Positions 24,178 through 37,300 of a DNA stretch of 64,000 nucleotides are shown one piece after another. Source of the DNA: Galerina marginata (Eukaryota; Basidiomycota; Agaricomycetes; Agaricales; Galerinaceae); the NCBI GenBank assembly GCA_023014335.1, contig JAECYW010000024.1, positions 186,001-250,000 of the forward strand, given 5' to 3'. The first letter of the stretch is position 1, and every line of letters begins with the position of its first letter. The notes beneath the pieces are model-generated. The model had not been told where the DNA came from. It saw only the letters and a program-made list of their open reading frames with translations, and ran no database searches. The position numbers and the translations under genes were made by a program.

Positions 24178-26217
24178 TCAACCGCTCCAGCCTGAAATGG
24201 CCGCGTTTGTGATTTTACCTGCCATGGCAAACCGTGAGCGTGTTTCGAATTCATCAGAGATTGAACGCACCTGCAACGCCTCCAGATACCTTAAGGTTGG
24301 ACCAATTCCAAGTTCCTAACCGGTGATATTTATTAGTTTTAAACTAGAACGCCGGTTGTTCATTCGGATGACGCACCTGTACAAGCTCCCTTGCCGCAGT
24401 TTACGGCGACTCTTTGTGCACCACTGTTGACGGTGAGCGATGTTGCTGGCGATACAAAGTTCACGCCCTTCGATCGAATCTTAGATATAGAGTAGTGAAG
24501 GTTCGACGCTAATCCTCACCGAAATAATCACGCCCGTTCCTGGAGTACCCAGCGTGTCAGGGTAGCTCTAAAATGTGGGATTGTTTCTCAGAGTCAACGA
24601 TGAGCCCCACGAATCACATACCTCGTCAATAAGAACGCCGAATTTTCGTATCCCAGTAGCAGTATTTCCCTACTAACTCGTCAAGATTTGAAGGTCAACA
24701 ACTTGAGAAAATCATACGGAATATGTGACGTTGCTAACTGTGCTTCCCGTCGACGCAGATTTCGTCTTGATGCGGAGAGCCTGGTCGCTGTATCCCTAAT
24801 GTTAACAGAATTTAGATGCAAAAAAGAAACAGGCCACTACTTGTTGATGATCGTATTTCCGGAAATAACAACCCCGGAGACTGTGACGTCCGAGTCAATG
24901 GAACCCTATACTACCAGTGAATATTGACTGACATATGTACTATGAAAAAGAAACTTACGATAGAGATTCCATGACCGCCATTGCAAGTATTTCCCTTGAA
25001 TACGATGTTCGAGCCTTTGTTAATAGCGAGGCAATCGTCCTGGGAAACGATGAGCTGTATCTATCCAGAGACTCAAGAGCACTAACCTGGTTGCGAACGT
25101 TACTGAAATGGGCGTAAGAACTCTGTTAATCGAGCTATCTTTTACATACCTGTTCTGGATCGTAAGATCCGTGGTGCTGACGTCAAAGCCGTCGGTGTTG
25201 TGTCCTTTGCAATGTTAGGACATCATTAGGTTTAGAAACAGGAAGTAAGCACCTGCGGCAAGTCCTCCACTGTTGGCGTTCGGGAGGTCTCCTTGGGCTT
25301 TTAAACCGTAGACCATGAGACCCGAATCCAGGTGAGCGAAGTAATTTTAACTTACAGTTATCGATTGTCAGGCCGGTCATTACTAAGGGTGCCGGGTTGG
25401 AGACTGAGTAAGTGTGAGCTGGAGAGTTGACCACCTTGACGTTCTGAATAACGGTAGTGAGATCTCGGGTTAAGGGCCGAGGTATAAGCAATCAATACCT
25501 CGAATGTGCCCGACATTTTGATCCTAAAGCTCCGTCAATATGAGAAGTATGTAACGCGTTATGTTGGACAAACTTCATCATTGGGCGTGGCTTTGTTACA
25601 CCGCCGTTGCTGCCTAGCCCATCCTGCGGAGGAATACCTGTCAGTTGAAAGGACATTCTGCTTGTTCACTGGCTATGCTTACCCAGTAGAAAGGCCCTCC
25701 TCCGTCAAACTTGTGGCCGTTGCCGTTGACTAGATTTAACAAATGAAAAAGATGCGATAACCGATAATTGAAGGGACTAACAAGTGATTGACGTGCCGCT
25801 ATATAGACCAATATCAGCAAAATTACGTTCTCTATGGTCATAAATTACAAACCTGATGGTGAAAAGTGGTCCCGCCCAGCTCTTATTTCCGAAAGAGATA
25901 TCGCCATCTATGATTGTCAAAAGGGTACATTGAGTACAACGTAGAATTTCAACCGTTCAAACTTACTCATGGTGACGGTGGTGCCAGTAGCCAGGGAGAG
26001 CGTTAAACCCTGTCCGGCGGGTACTGTGAACCCGTTGAGCGTTATGCTGGTACATTTTACGGCGTTGGCGACGTCTACGGATTATAGGTTAGAGGACTGA
26101 ACGATACGATTCTGAGGGATACATCTTACCGTCCAACGAACTGATGGTTGCAGAGCAGGCTGCATAGGCGAGTGTCGCGGCAGTGGAAAGTGTCAAGACA
26201 GAGAGAACCGAAATCAT
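24178..26217 (-). CDS. endopolygalacturonase, glycoside hydrolase family 28 (19 exons)
   Basis: Nineteen minus-strand exons chain in phase with GT-AG introns of 38-60 nt: 26217-26130, 26074-25967, 25907-25853, 25798-25782, 25729-25683, 25623-25574, 25523-25499, 25443-25356, 25297-25253, 25204-25150, 25102-25087, 25039-24959, 24905-24841, 24787-24718, 24669-24622, 24567-24520, 24479-24377, 24315-24271 and 24218-24178. The product is 364 residues, the usual fungal length. Residues 1 to about 19 are a signal peptide. GH28 landmarks are all present: [15 protein letters not shown] (91-105), NTDGFD (177-182), NQDDC with both catalytic aspartates (197-201), GGHGIS (219-224) and RIK (252-254). The enzyme hydrolyses alpha-1,4 linkages of polygalacturonic acid in plant pectin outside the cell. 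Endo rather than exo action is inferred from overall similarity. No stop or lost catalytic residue is seen, so the gene looks functional. Confidence 0.93.
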
Positions 26218-26251
26218 GTTGCTTTGACGAAAGCACCATGCTCGACTATGG

Positions 26252-26258
26252 ATTTATA
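26252..26258 (-). promoter_or_regulatory. TATA box of the polygalacturonase gene
   Basis: Read on the minus strand, TATAAAT lies 35 nt upstream of the start codon at 26217. Confidence 0.55.
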
Positions 26259-27489
26259 TCCCCCAACGCGGAGTAAAGCATCCTCATCGGCGGCCCGGTA
26301 CAATATTTGAGAAGTAAACAATTTCCGCTCCAAAGTGAACGCAACTTTAGGAAGGCTGTTGGCAGTAAATGACCTCTGCGCACCTGCACTAGGTATCCGT
26401 AGGGTATTCTCCGCATCTCTATTCACCTCGAGTCTGGGAACACGTCACAAATAGCTCGCTCGCATAATTCTCCTGGCCGTCCTTGTTTTGTCGGACGATC
26501 GCTGAAGGAGAAACCCCTAGTCCACCTGATAACCAGAAAATCAGATCACGATTAGAGATAAATGCCGATGTATAGTCTAGGATCGTCGCCGGGGTGAGTT
26601 TCCCGGCCTGACGTGTAAAGAACTGAGGAGTCATTTTAATCAGGTATCACCCGGTCCCTAGGTGTCTTAAAGTTCAAACCCCATACGGGTGGTCAAAGCC
26701 TGATCTTCGGAAGAGAGTATTGATAAAGCGCTACGAGATAGCGCTCTTTAGTGCAGTTTCGCAGGCCGAAATTTCGCCAAATTTGGAAGTGTAGATCCAC
26801 GAACAGAAAGAACCTGCAGCTTTTTTGGAGCTCTCGCGGGCCGGCCTACTCGTAGTTCGAAGGTTACTCTGCTATCGCCGGTTAAATAAATAAGCGTCCT
26901 GGTAGAATTCGACCCCGGACTAAATTTCAGAACCCAGTCACTACTACTCCAAGGCCTGTGCGGTTCACGAAGGATGCCAAGGCCATAGCAATAGAATATC
27001 AAAGCTTCTACTCTTAGAAGATACTGGCAGATGACCTCGGCATCTCGCAGGAATTTATGTTCGTCTTCCGTAGGGCCATGGGACCCAGAATTGAGCGGAT
27101 CAATAAGTGTTAGATTCAGTTTCGTCCGTAAGGTCGGATTGTCCAAGTAACGTACTGATCCTCCATGGTCAATGTTCGAGCCAGAATATGACCAGCTGAA
27201 ACAACGAGTCGACTATCGGAAAACGAGATTGCTAGAGTAATTCGCCGTTGTACTAAATCCAATCAACCTCCGTGGCGGTGAGAGTAGCAAGAAAGCCAAA
27301 CAAGGTTGGTTTCTAGAAGATGGTGTTGTATCGCCATCAGTATTGCTCTTTCTCGCAGCAAAACGGGGCGACTTTCGAATAAACATCGGACATGATCTGC
27401 CAGGACGCGAAACGGAGAGGCGGTCCGGACGGTCCGTGACATATCGTGAGCCAAGCCCAGCAATATGCGCCGAGGTGGCAACACCATCG
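26259..27489. other. unrecognised minus-strand frames
   Basis: A 132-codon minus-strand frame (27146-26748) and a 71-codon one (26634-26419) are open but resemble nothing I know, and no intron chain links them. They may be remnants or chance frames. Confidence 0.25.
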
Positions 27490-28550
27490 GACATCAGTGG
27501 AAATCATCGATTTCTGACGGTGATCAAACGAATACCCATTGAGAGCCATTGGTGAGCAATGGAATCCATGTAGCCAGATTGACACACCATTGGATATCAG
27601 TGTTGCCCATCCGATATGGGTAATAGCCACCGTAGTACATTGTAGATTAATTATCACATCCATCGAAGTCCGTTGTTGTCCACTGGCGCTCCAAATCTCG
27701 TGTCTACTGAATTCCGTTGGTAGTTGCTCGGAGCACCAGTGTATCTCAGTGGAACTCCACTAAATATCCATTGTCATACAATGGATTTCGGTCATTTTCC
27801 TTCGAAGATACGATCTATAACAGTGTAGGTTACGCCATATCCAATGAATAACATTGGATTTTGAGCCGGTTGGCTCAGAGTTCTGCTAATTATCGGCGTT
27901 ATTTTAATGTAAATAATCTACTGCATGTTAGAGCGAGATCTGCCTACAGCGCGCTTGCGCCATACAGAACATTACAAGTAAGCGAGCGGGTTTGAGGTAC
28001 TATTCGGGGCTCGTAGCATCCAACAAATAATTAACAATCTTTAAGATAATGGTGCGAGGGGCGAGATACAATGTCTGGAGCGAAATTGAAGCCATATACC
28101 ACGGACACGGAGACAGTGGTAAACAAAGTTTGAGAGTGAGGCGGACGTTGCAAGCAACGGAGTGCTATTCACGAAGTGTAAACGACGGTACAGGAGGGCG
28201 TAAATAGCATGGAGAACGTCGGGAAGTGAGTAAAAAGTAAGATGAGAAGAGAGGAGTTCAGAAAATATACGCTCAAAGAAAGAAATGAAACCTCCTGCCT
28301 GCGAATAACGCGTCGAACGCCAGGAAAATACGCCGAAGTTATCTCTTCCAATGGTGTGCGATGGAATCAGATGGATACCATTGGTGGGCGCCTGATATCC
28401 TTTTTAACCTCCGCCGCACATCGCCGTCCTACATTATCTAATCGTGTTATAGGATATCCACCAATCTCCTTCACCCTCCACCAATGTCCAACGGTGGTCA
28501 CCAGTATCCATTGGTGACCACTGATGTCCACCAATGTCTTTGATGGCACG
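27490..28550. repeat. degenerate CCATTGG/CCACCAATG-type repeat clusters
   Basis: The words CCATTGG, CCAATG and near variants, often joined to GATATC or GTCCA (for example CCATTGGATATCAGTG, CCACCAATGTCC, CCATTGGTGACC), recur at 27530-27850 and again at 28350-28545 in both orientations. Between them (27900-28340) the word is scarce. Spacing is irregular, so this looks like an old, eroded satellite or expanded hairpin rather than a clean tandem array. Confidence 0.45.
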
Positions 28551-28773
28551 GGGCATATGACTCGCCAAGCCAGGGTAATTTGAACTGGAACTTAGAAGGA
28601 GCACACTTGTACTGAAAGGTGGTGAAAGTGGTCATGACAGTCTTTAAGTAGTTTCGAGTAACGCCATAGTCGAAAGGCAGCATGGCTGAGGGCACGGAGG
28701 CTCTGCAAGGCCTCCTCTAAAAATCAAAATCGTCGAGTCACTGCGAGTGCCAGTGGCAGCGACTCCCAGTCAT

Positions 28774-29705
28774 CAGTAATTTGTCAAAAATGTTTTCAAG
28801 TTTTCGGTGGTTTCTACGGTTTTTTGAGTTTCTGAAAACCCGGAAACCGCGAAACCTCGAAAACTGGCTTACATGTTCTATGATAATATTTCTAAGTCTA
28901 CAAATACTAACTAGGGAGGTATTTTTGGTCTCTCAAATAGTAATAAAGCCAGAAATGATAAAAAGAGCGAAAAGAGCATAACGCGCATAACTAATCCCTA
29001 CCCATACCACGGCTAAAAAAGGCTGGAAGCGTGTCGTCACGTATATGGAACTATAAATGGATGAAAATCGAGAAAGCGCGCAGGTGCCATATGATCTGCG
29101 CACGCCACGTCGCCAAAGGCCCCAGCTATTTGAAAACAGATTCAGTTGCTGGTGGCCAACACCGTCATATGGCATGGACATTGGAGACTCACCCGGTGAC
29201 CGGTGACCTGGTATCCTTTGCCCATCCCAGCTGTACTCTTATTCATCTTCTCGTTGCATTTTGTCGTTGTTGAGGTTATCGTTGGTGACCAATGGAGGGA
29301 GCAGTGGTGAGATGGGCAAGGTCAAACGTTTGACACGGTGACAGCTTGGCAGTTGAAGGACAACGGAGTTCGAAAATTGTACCTTGGTCCGTGCGCGTGC
29401 AGGACTATATAATGAAACCCAACCCATCACATTTATTTCGTCGCCCATTAGGTTGGGCACCAGTATACTTTTGTGACTAACATGACTTTATACACCCAAA
29501 TCGAGAGGTCAACGTTCTCAATGAGCCTGGTTTTGAGGTTTCCGACGTTTTTCGACGTTTTCTAAGTTTTTGAACATGGTTTTTGAGTTAGGTTTCCGGT
29601 AAAAAGGACTTGGGTTTCCAAAACTCCGGGTTTCTGCGTTTTTTGGGGTTTTTTTGGGGTTTTTTAGGTTATAAAACCTCAGGAAACCTAAACTACAAAT
29701 TACTG
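28774..29705. mobile_element. 932-bp non-autonomous element, hAT-like termini
   Basis: The ends CAGTAATTTGT and ACAAATTACTG form a perfect inverted repeat (14 bp when the outer CAT/ATG is counted). About 100-170 bp inside each end is packed with GTTTTC/GGTTTTT words on one strand, as in subterminal repeats of hAT elements. I see no convincing 8-bp target duplication and no transposase, so it is an old non-autonomous copy. Confidence 0.5.
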
Positions 29706-31589
29706 ATGCAGCAAGCCATCATTCCCAGTCGACAGCGAAGTAAGCAGGAGGTTTTATCCAGGGTTTCTTAGTTGTAAACGCGCAGCCGTTCAGGTAAGTG
29801 ATATCAAAGAGGGCAAAATTGGGGCAAAAAGAGGAAGGAAAGCACCGAAATGCTCAGAGCGAGCGGGAAGCAAATCATTCGGTGCTGACTAAGCGATGAC
29901 CGGTCTCTTCCTCCCACTTCCAGAGTCCCCATCTAAAATCGCTCTCCACAGCACGTCAAGCACAGTCAATTCTCTCAGCGGTGGTGTCGACAGGGCTCGC
30001 TCTATGAATATGATCTGCCTCGCGAGGTACATCCTTGCCTCCTAGTCACTCAACAACGGTTACCCAATGCGTTATCATGATACTGCTCGAGCATCGTTCT
30101 GATACCACTGTTCTTTGACCGATGCTCTGGCTCTTCGTGTTCTTATACACTCCCTTGGCTTGTGGCACTTTGTCTGCATTACCATGAACTCTATTGCTAT
30201 CTTGACGTCTCAACTATTCGCCGCGATCCCAGCATACAAACGGAAGCCTCAGTAGCAGGCACCGCTGCTGTTGCCGAGGACATCCTGAACATTAGAAGAT
30301 TTAAAGCTAGCTGAACAGTGTAAAAAGTTTGTCAGAACCTGTGGGGTAAGTTCATGTCTTTGGATGGCTAGATTTGTTGGACCGACGTGTAAACAAGCCG
30401 CCTGATAGATGAGCAACCTCGTTCTTTTCAACTCAATGATATTCGTACGTCTTTCCTTCTCCACTTTCCCTACTTCAAATTTGACTTGTCCATTCGCTCA
30501 AAAATTCAGATGTTCCTTCTGACTTCAACTTCAACGAAATTTTCGACCCTCTGAAAGTAAAAGCCTCTGCTACATTTTGGTTTTTCATGTCCGTTGCCCA
30601 CTTTCGGGTTGGCCGTGAGTGTACCACCAGGAGTTGCATAGACAATTACCGATCGGAAACACATTTTTCCTGCACTTTTGGACGATTTCGCGGGGCTGAA
30701 CACGTTGCTTTAGAGCTCAAGACCTGGACATAACGCTCACAGTCAGAACATGGGAGCATGGTACGTTTTCGCACATGTTTTACGTTCGTTTCCCTTACCA
30801 AGCCTGTTCGCCGTACTATAGAGTGCCACCTGACTTGGAGGTCGCTTTGACGCGTTTTCTCCCTCTTGCACGGCTCTCTTCAAGTTTTCATCAACTATTT
30901 TTATCAGTATTCTCGTACGTCCGTGTTCCTTATTCTTTCTCTTCGTCTCACGTTCCTTCTTCAAGTCGCTTTTAGGAATTCAACTTCTTAAACGAATCTG
31001 TTTCCGCTCTCGTTGTTACTTGCATATTAGAACAGTCGACCTTAGTTGGGTCGACTGTATTGGTTTGAATGGAACACGCGGTCGCTTTGCTAAGCGGTTC
31101 ACCAGTACCAAAGTGTAAACTGAGAACCCCCTTCGAAAGACGCCGTCTCTGCGGCTCATCCAAATAGATGATCCACGCGGACGGCGACGAAAGCACGGCA
31201 GGCAAACGAAAGCACGGCAGGCAATATCAGCTGCAGTTCCATCAGCGACGACTTCAGCGTCGTGTCAGTGCGGATTTGAACACCGCGGTTATGAGCTAGG
31301 CCACGGTGGGTTGAATGGAAGTGCTTTGTCCGGGTAGGTAAGGAATTTCCTACTTTTCTGGTTCTTTTCCGTTCCTCACTCATCCACGACGCCAACTCAG
31401 CTCGTTCGATCAATCTAGGATCCAGGGCATAGGTGTCTGACACCTAGAATTTACTTGGCCAGGAGCAGTAAGACTAGGCCCCACACCATGCCTAACTGCG
31501 GCGCCGGCGCTCGCAATCAGGCTTCCACCGCGAAAAAAAGCGAACTAACCAGACATGGAGCGCTATCAATAGGTACGAAATATTAATAA
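29706..31589. other. intergenic, no gene recognised
   Basis: Only short overlapping frames occur. One hairpin of about 27 nt lies near 31031-31057 (ACAGTCGACC, a 7-nt loop, GGTCGACTGT). A 17-bp direct repeat (CGAAAGCACGGCAGGCA) occurs twice near 31189-31222. Confidence 0.35.
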
Positions 31590-32982
31590 TGGCAGGGAAT
31601 CGAAGACGCGAGCACTGACATGTCTAATTGAGTGCAAATTTGTTTTGTCCTTGGATCAACATGAAGCTTCCAAACGAATACGAGTTCGCAGCTTATGATC
31701 ATCTCGTTGATTTTTCACCGGCAGGATTCGATTTAATCATTCCTCGATTCGCGGATAGGTTTGTTATTGTATTAGCTAGACAATTCTGTCCGAAAAACTA
31801 AAAGTTAGCCAGCAGGACGATCAATGTGATTGTAGATACGTCCAGAGCAGTGGTATGTTTCTCCCTTTTTCTCGTTCTTTGATGGCCAGCGCTTATCTGG
31901 ACTACTTTGGCAGGACTTCTTTTACCCATTTGGAACTCGCCGTCATCGGGAACGGCGGTTGAGGACGACAGCGTCATAGACGCCGTCCTGGCTTCCTAAA
32001 TGAGCTGGGTTATCGTGGCATGTAAGGAGCTACTGTGTGTAGCTCATCGACTCCCACTCATCTCCTGGCTCAACTCGACTCATTCGACATACGAACAGAA
32101 ACATTGGGTAAAGTTGGGTACTATTGCAACTCATCTTGCTCAACTCCGAACCAGCGCTCATAATAAGACTACCATCACGAAAGTCAGTGACCTCGTCGGA
32201 CAATCATCGACAATATCAACAGACTTTTCGACTGCGGTATTGTTTTTGCTATCCAGGTAAATCTGCAATGCGTCAGGGATTTGTTAACTGGAATTCTTTT
32301 TTCCTTCTTAATCGGAAAGTGTAGATGGGTGAAGTGGAAGATATTGTCTCGAAAACGGATACCGCGATTCGACGAAGACACAAATTATGATCATAACATG
32401 GTGAGCAACCTGGTATATTTTTAGGACGCCTTAGCCATGTTCGGGCTTACGATTCTATGATCGCCCGGAGGCAGCTACTTTAGAGCTCTCGTCACGAACT
32501 GAGGCGATAGATTGATCCACTCCCGACGCTAAGACAATCCGGTGCAAGCGTTGGATTTAATTCATCGCCGCTCATGATTCAAATGCATTTTATCATACAC
32601 TTTGCCTTCCATTCTGATCATATATCCACCCAAAGGCCTGGTGGAAGGTCGCACCGTAGAGAAGCTGATCAGGTCGTAGATGGTGTGATTTAACGCGCAG
32701 GTTATCTGCAACGCGAATAAACTAGCTTCATCATGGCAAAAGAATGGGCCGTGGAGCGGAGCCACCATAGCAATGATCGTTTTCCGATGCTGGGAACGGT
32801 CGCTTGTCTGATATAACTTTCCAATCTGTGTATGCCCTTCAGCGGACTAAAAGGTATCAAAATTTGATTGAGCAACATACAGTGATCAGATACCAAAGAA
32901 ATTTGAGGTCATGATTATGTATGAAACTGATGAACATTGGCATCATCCATAGACGATCCATAATCACACCAATGCTTGGATT

Positions 32983-32990
32983 TATATAAG
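32983..32990 (+). promoter_or_regulatory. TATA box, membrane gene copy 1
   Basis: TATATAAG ends 49 nt before the ATG at 33039. The same box at the same distance precedes copies 2 and 3, followed by a conserved leader CCCTCAGTCACTG. Confidence 0.65.
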
Positions 32991-33038
32991 ATGGTTAGAC
33001 ACATAATACACTGTAAAACACCCTCAGTCACTGCTGCA

Positions 33039-34325
33039 ATGCCTGCGTTGTCCGATGCCATTGAGAAAGCAGATATCAGCGCTGAACTCAATTCCGCTGT
33101 AATGTTCACATTCCTCTTGGGTAAGGTCCAATGCATGTTGCCGATTTGTTGGGAAGGCTAATCCAATTATTCTAGGGATTTACACAACGGTCTATTTCGG
33201 TACTATATACCTATATTGCAAGTCGCCTTCTGTCAATTAGTGGGGGATTATACACTGAACCTAAGACGTTAGTGCACAGAAAGGGCTCTCGGCAGCGAGT
33301 GGTAGTCGCCACCATCACTGCGCTCTACTCTAATGGTGTGCTCCAGTTGGGCATTCAGTGGTGGTTTTTGAAGTTGGCTATTGTGAATAATGGGACCACA
33401 CGAGGGTATACCTTGGAAGCATTTTTGGATAACCCCCTGTGGTCGGAGGTTACAAACGATTTGAGCCAACTGCTTACGTTGATTCTTGCCGATGTACTTC
33501 TGGTGCATAATTTTCCATCTTTGCTGGGCAATAATTGATTAAATTATAGATTTGGCGATGCTTCTACGTGTGGAACCGTTCAATTCGTGTAATTGTATTG
33601 CCACTGCTTCTCCTCGTTGCAGAAATTGGTAAGGTCTCTGGTGTCATCGTAATAAACAGTTAGACTGAATTGTTCTTCTTTTTTGAAGGGATTTCTCTCG
33701 CATCTGTCATGATCAGGTACATTAATTTCGATACCGCATCGGAGAGCGCGGCTCGTCTCTACGAGCTGATGCGAATTGCTTTATTCTCCATATCATTCAC
33801 CTGCAGTATGGCAGTAACCACCCTCATCGCGTTCCGAATCCATTCGATTTCGAATCAGGAAAATACCCCCAGGGGACAGTTCAAACATATAATCGAGATC
33901 GTGGTTCAGTCGGCGGTCATCTACTCCCTTGCATTACTTCTGCAACTTGCCTCCAACGTCCACACCATATACGCATATGAAACGGTATATTTTGCATATT
34001 GCAATTATGCCTCAACTCTGGCAGTTGTTCTCGCAGTGCGTCGCATAATTTTAATTTGAGACTTGTCTTTCCCTGAACTACGAGCCAGGGACTTGCTCCA
34101 ACTATTATGGTGGCACGGGTATGCGTTTCACCCGAAGATAACACACATTTATCTAGCCTGCAACACGTATCACGCCTTCAGTTCCAAGGTCAATCTACAA
34201 GTCGCGATGTCAGCCAGGTTAGCATGGGTGGTATCGAACAAATGGAAGTCGACGCCATCTCGCCTCCTACAGGGGAAAAAAAGCACGGCATAATACACAC
34301 TAACCCCCAGTGCACAGGCGCTTAA
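33039..34325 (+). CDS. seven-helix membrane protein, triplicated family, copy 1
   Basis: Exons 33039-33120, 33176-33217, 33273-33502, 33550-33628, 33689-34035 and 34089-34325 join to an uninterrupted 338-residue protein. About seven hydrophobic segments can be seen, including YFGTIYLYL (34-42), WRCFYVW preceded by ILADVLLI (112-125), VLPLLLLVAEIG, and a helix after FKHIIEIVVQSA. The last membrane segment ends in APTIMVARV, after which the tail is hydrophilic (QHVSRLQFQG) and cytoplasmic by analogy. This is a large agaricomycete family of unknown function; receptor-like roles have been guessed but not shown. Intron 2 begins GC (GCAAGT...TTAG), forced by phase in all three copies. The donor of intron 1 is GTAAGG here. 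Compared with copies 2 and 3 the tail is 11 residues longer. Confidence 0.85.
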
Positions 34326-37300
34326 TAAGCCCAGTCAGCTTATTTTATATTGTAGATCAGCCAGCACCTAATAATTCATTAATTGTCGGGTCATGATCGA
34401 AATCTCCAGCTCTTATGTAAGGAAAGGCTCTACATATCCGAGTTATTCCAATTCAAGGTTTATGCTAGAACGAAGAGTATAGTATCTGAGCAGCATACTA
34501 ATTAAGGATCGGTACGAGGAACCTGGCACCGGGAATCTGTGGGGTGGGATTCGGGATCATTCGGGAAGGCCAGCTTAAGGTCAACATAGAGGATGAAAGC
34601 AAAGTCTGGGAATTAAAAGGAGAGGGAAATGGGGCCTTAGCGAAAATAGGGCAACTTAACACAACAGCGATCAAGATGATCTGTTGGGTTACAACCCAGT
34701 TTGCTGTCCTCCCTGTTTCTTTTCACCATTTTTCTCTTCGTATTTTCGGATGGGTTTTTCTTAGATCGGTCCAACGTATTTGGCGGCAGCAATGGACCTG
34801 CATGGTAGATTAACTCATAGACATTGTTATCAGTATCATGAATTTGCCGTCATTCGACCTGACAACATTTGCCGTTAATTGTTTGCCGTGCAGCTCCCAT
34901 CAGTTTTCCGCAGAGTCTCCTCAACAGTCAAAAGATAGTACTTTGGCTGAGCACTCATTCCGACATTCGGTGCAGATGCCCTTGACCCGGCCTGAGGCTG
35001 TACCGGCTGCACTAGCTTTCTGGGTTTCCTCGCTAGACGTCTGGGTATACCGATAGGATAATGACAGAGGATCTGGGAGGGAGAGCTGTTCAACATTCTC
35101 TAAAACCAACATCCTTCAACTTACAGAGTCACTGCGACGCGACGCGTCAAAGGTATTATAATTAATCACGTGTCGCACACATGTTTAGATATCTCGTGCG
35201 CCGCCCAAAGAAAAACTGCCAGCTGATTCTTGCCTTCAACTACCACCACCAAGGCGCAACTGAACCTTGGTTCCCAGTCGCGTACGATGACTACAATGCT
35301 ACACTGATACGCCTCTTTCCGTGGCCCCAGCATCAGCAATGTTTGCAGAAGCCTATTTGTCGTGAGTGTGTTTTTTTTTCGCTTTTTTTGTGTTGCATTC
35401 CACGTCAAACAAGGACTGACGCTGTTTTGAAGTCGCCTCAACCGCCGTTCTACCTTGGCTTGATGAATACCAGTCTGTATTATCTTGCTCCTACTTCTCC
35501 TGGGCACTCTGTTATCAGCGTCACCAACCTTCGGCGTCTCTACGTATGGGTATGCTCCAGTCTCCTTGAGGCTTGAAGGCAACTTTCACTCGCTGACCAT
35601 TTGTTATCGCCCTAGGCTTCGTTTTGTACACTGAACCTCATATTCAGGCCTCCTTCCTACCCTTCAAGATACTTGTTCTCGTCTTTCTCGAGACGTTTCT
35701 CCCGGCAGCTTCTGCACGACCTCAACCAGGACGTATTCGACATCATGTGCACTCTTCAACTATAGCTCTAGGGTTGGATCAGGTGTGTTGGAGGTATATC
35801 GTTAACCGAAAGGTCATTGATAACGGAATCAGTTATCTCGATCTCGAATTCAGAGCCCTCGTCATCATGTGCGTCTTTTTCCTCCCTCTTTATTTCTTTA
35901 TTTCTTATACTTGTTACTTGGGATTAGGCACCTCGTCAGACAACCACGAGACGTTCAACGTCTTCTAAAGATCTCGAGCCGTTTATCCAATTATTGATAT
36001 CTCCGCCTATGATGACTCGTTGTACGTCTTTCTTTGATCCGATGTTCAGTTTCGTACTGGTATACATCTGAGCCCAATGTCCTGCAGGAATAGCTAGAGC
36101 TACTTTAACGTCCCGTCAACTCGCTGACCCTAAACGATGCTCTTCTTGACGATGTTACAACTGTCGGGTGATGACTATGCCAGCGCATAGATTCAGTGAT
36201 GCTCTCGTTTGACGGCTCCATTTACCTGTATGTTGTTCCTATTCTCTCTGTTCGACCTTTCATATCTAAGGCATTCCGACCTCTAGCCCTCCGACACCTT
36301 CACCACGGACACAAGCTCGGACCTCAGTCCTGGGCTTTGCTTACCGGAACCGCCGGCCCGCAGTGGTGCCTGGATTTGGACCACGTCTGCCAAACTTATT
36401 TCCCGGCTTCCTTTCTCTCCTCGCTATTGTCAGCCTGGGTGGTTCGCATATCGAAGTCCACCTACTCGCCTTTTCTTCGCTCAAGTTCTCACCCTTCGCC
36501 TTCGACTGCCCGGACCTCGTCATCACTTTCAACATCAGCTCAAGTCCTGGGACCAGCTCATGCAGCTGTACGACTTTTGTACGCATTTCTTTGTCGACGG
36601 CTGCTGCTTGTAACGTCTTCCTCAACAATTTCTCTTGTCATGTTGGGTCGGTTGTGACTACATTCATGCGGCCGGCAGGGCCATGTCCTGAGGTCTAGTT
36701 TGTGGAACTCGTGCGATCGATCACGACGGTGCTGGTAACATAGAGACGCCGATGGAGGCGACACCTCTCGACGGATGAAATGTTGGAGCTGGGGGGCTGG
36801 GATGGAGGCTCTGATGTCCGTTTATAGAGGGATGAGGAGCTAGAGGAAGGCGGAGGACAGATACGGCTGGCAGGTGTATGTGAGGAGGGTCAACAAGAGA
36901 CGCTTTTGAGCGGAGGAGGCGGGCTGGGGGATGACGAGACCGCCCTTGCCGCTGGTAAATGGACGTTGATATGGCCTATTGGCACGCGTGGATGTGGGCT
37001 GGAGTAGGCGCTCGCGAAATCGAAACAAGGAATAGGAGGAGGGAAAGCGATGGGTTCTGGACTGAGGAAACTTTCTCTACATAACCTGAACGACCGCCGG
37101 CCTCCTCGTGGAACTTCATACATTTTATTTCCTGCTCTCACTAATTTTACGGTACCTACGTACACCGACGATGTTCCTCGGCGCGGTTCCAGTTGTCAAA
37201 TACCTTAGCTTGTTTCGCCACTCGGGGCTTGGAGTTGGGGAAAGGCTTACCTGACGCCGTGCGGTCTACGCAGTGGCTACGCTTTGGAGGGCATCTGGGA

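Larger units (their letters stand above)
31590..36780 (+). repeat. segmental duplication, copy 1
   Basis: Upstream flank (31590-32560), membrane gene (33039-34325) and downstream flank (34330-36780) are collinear with copy 2. Shared words include GAGCACTGACATGT versus GAGCGCTGACATGT at the left edge and GGAACCGCCGGCCCGC near 36345 (45068 in copy 2). Inside the downstream flank, frames at 35181-35576 and 35624-35968 look like pieces of a gene, but copies 1 and 2 both have stops, and I could not name it. Confidence 0.75.

Noticed and set aside
31031..31057. Hairpin ACAGTCGACC...GGTCGACTGT as a terminator or MITE
   Set aside because: Isolated, with no gene ending there and no TA-flanked ends; its similarity to the 10.9-kb MITE end is limited to a few bases.
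33176..33272. A GT-AG intron starting at CAAGTCG in membrane-gene copy 1
   Set aside because: That donor leaves the wrong phase for the next exon in all three copies; only the GC donor two bases upstream of that A keeps the frame.
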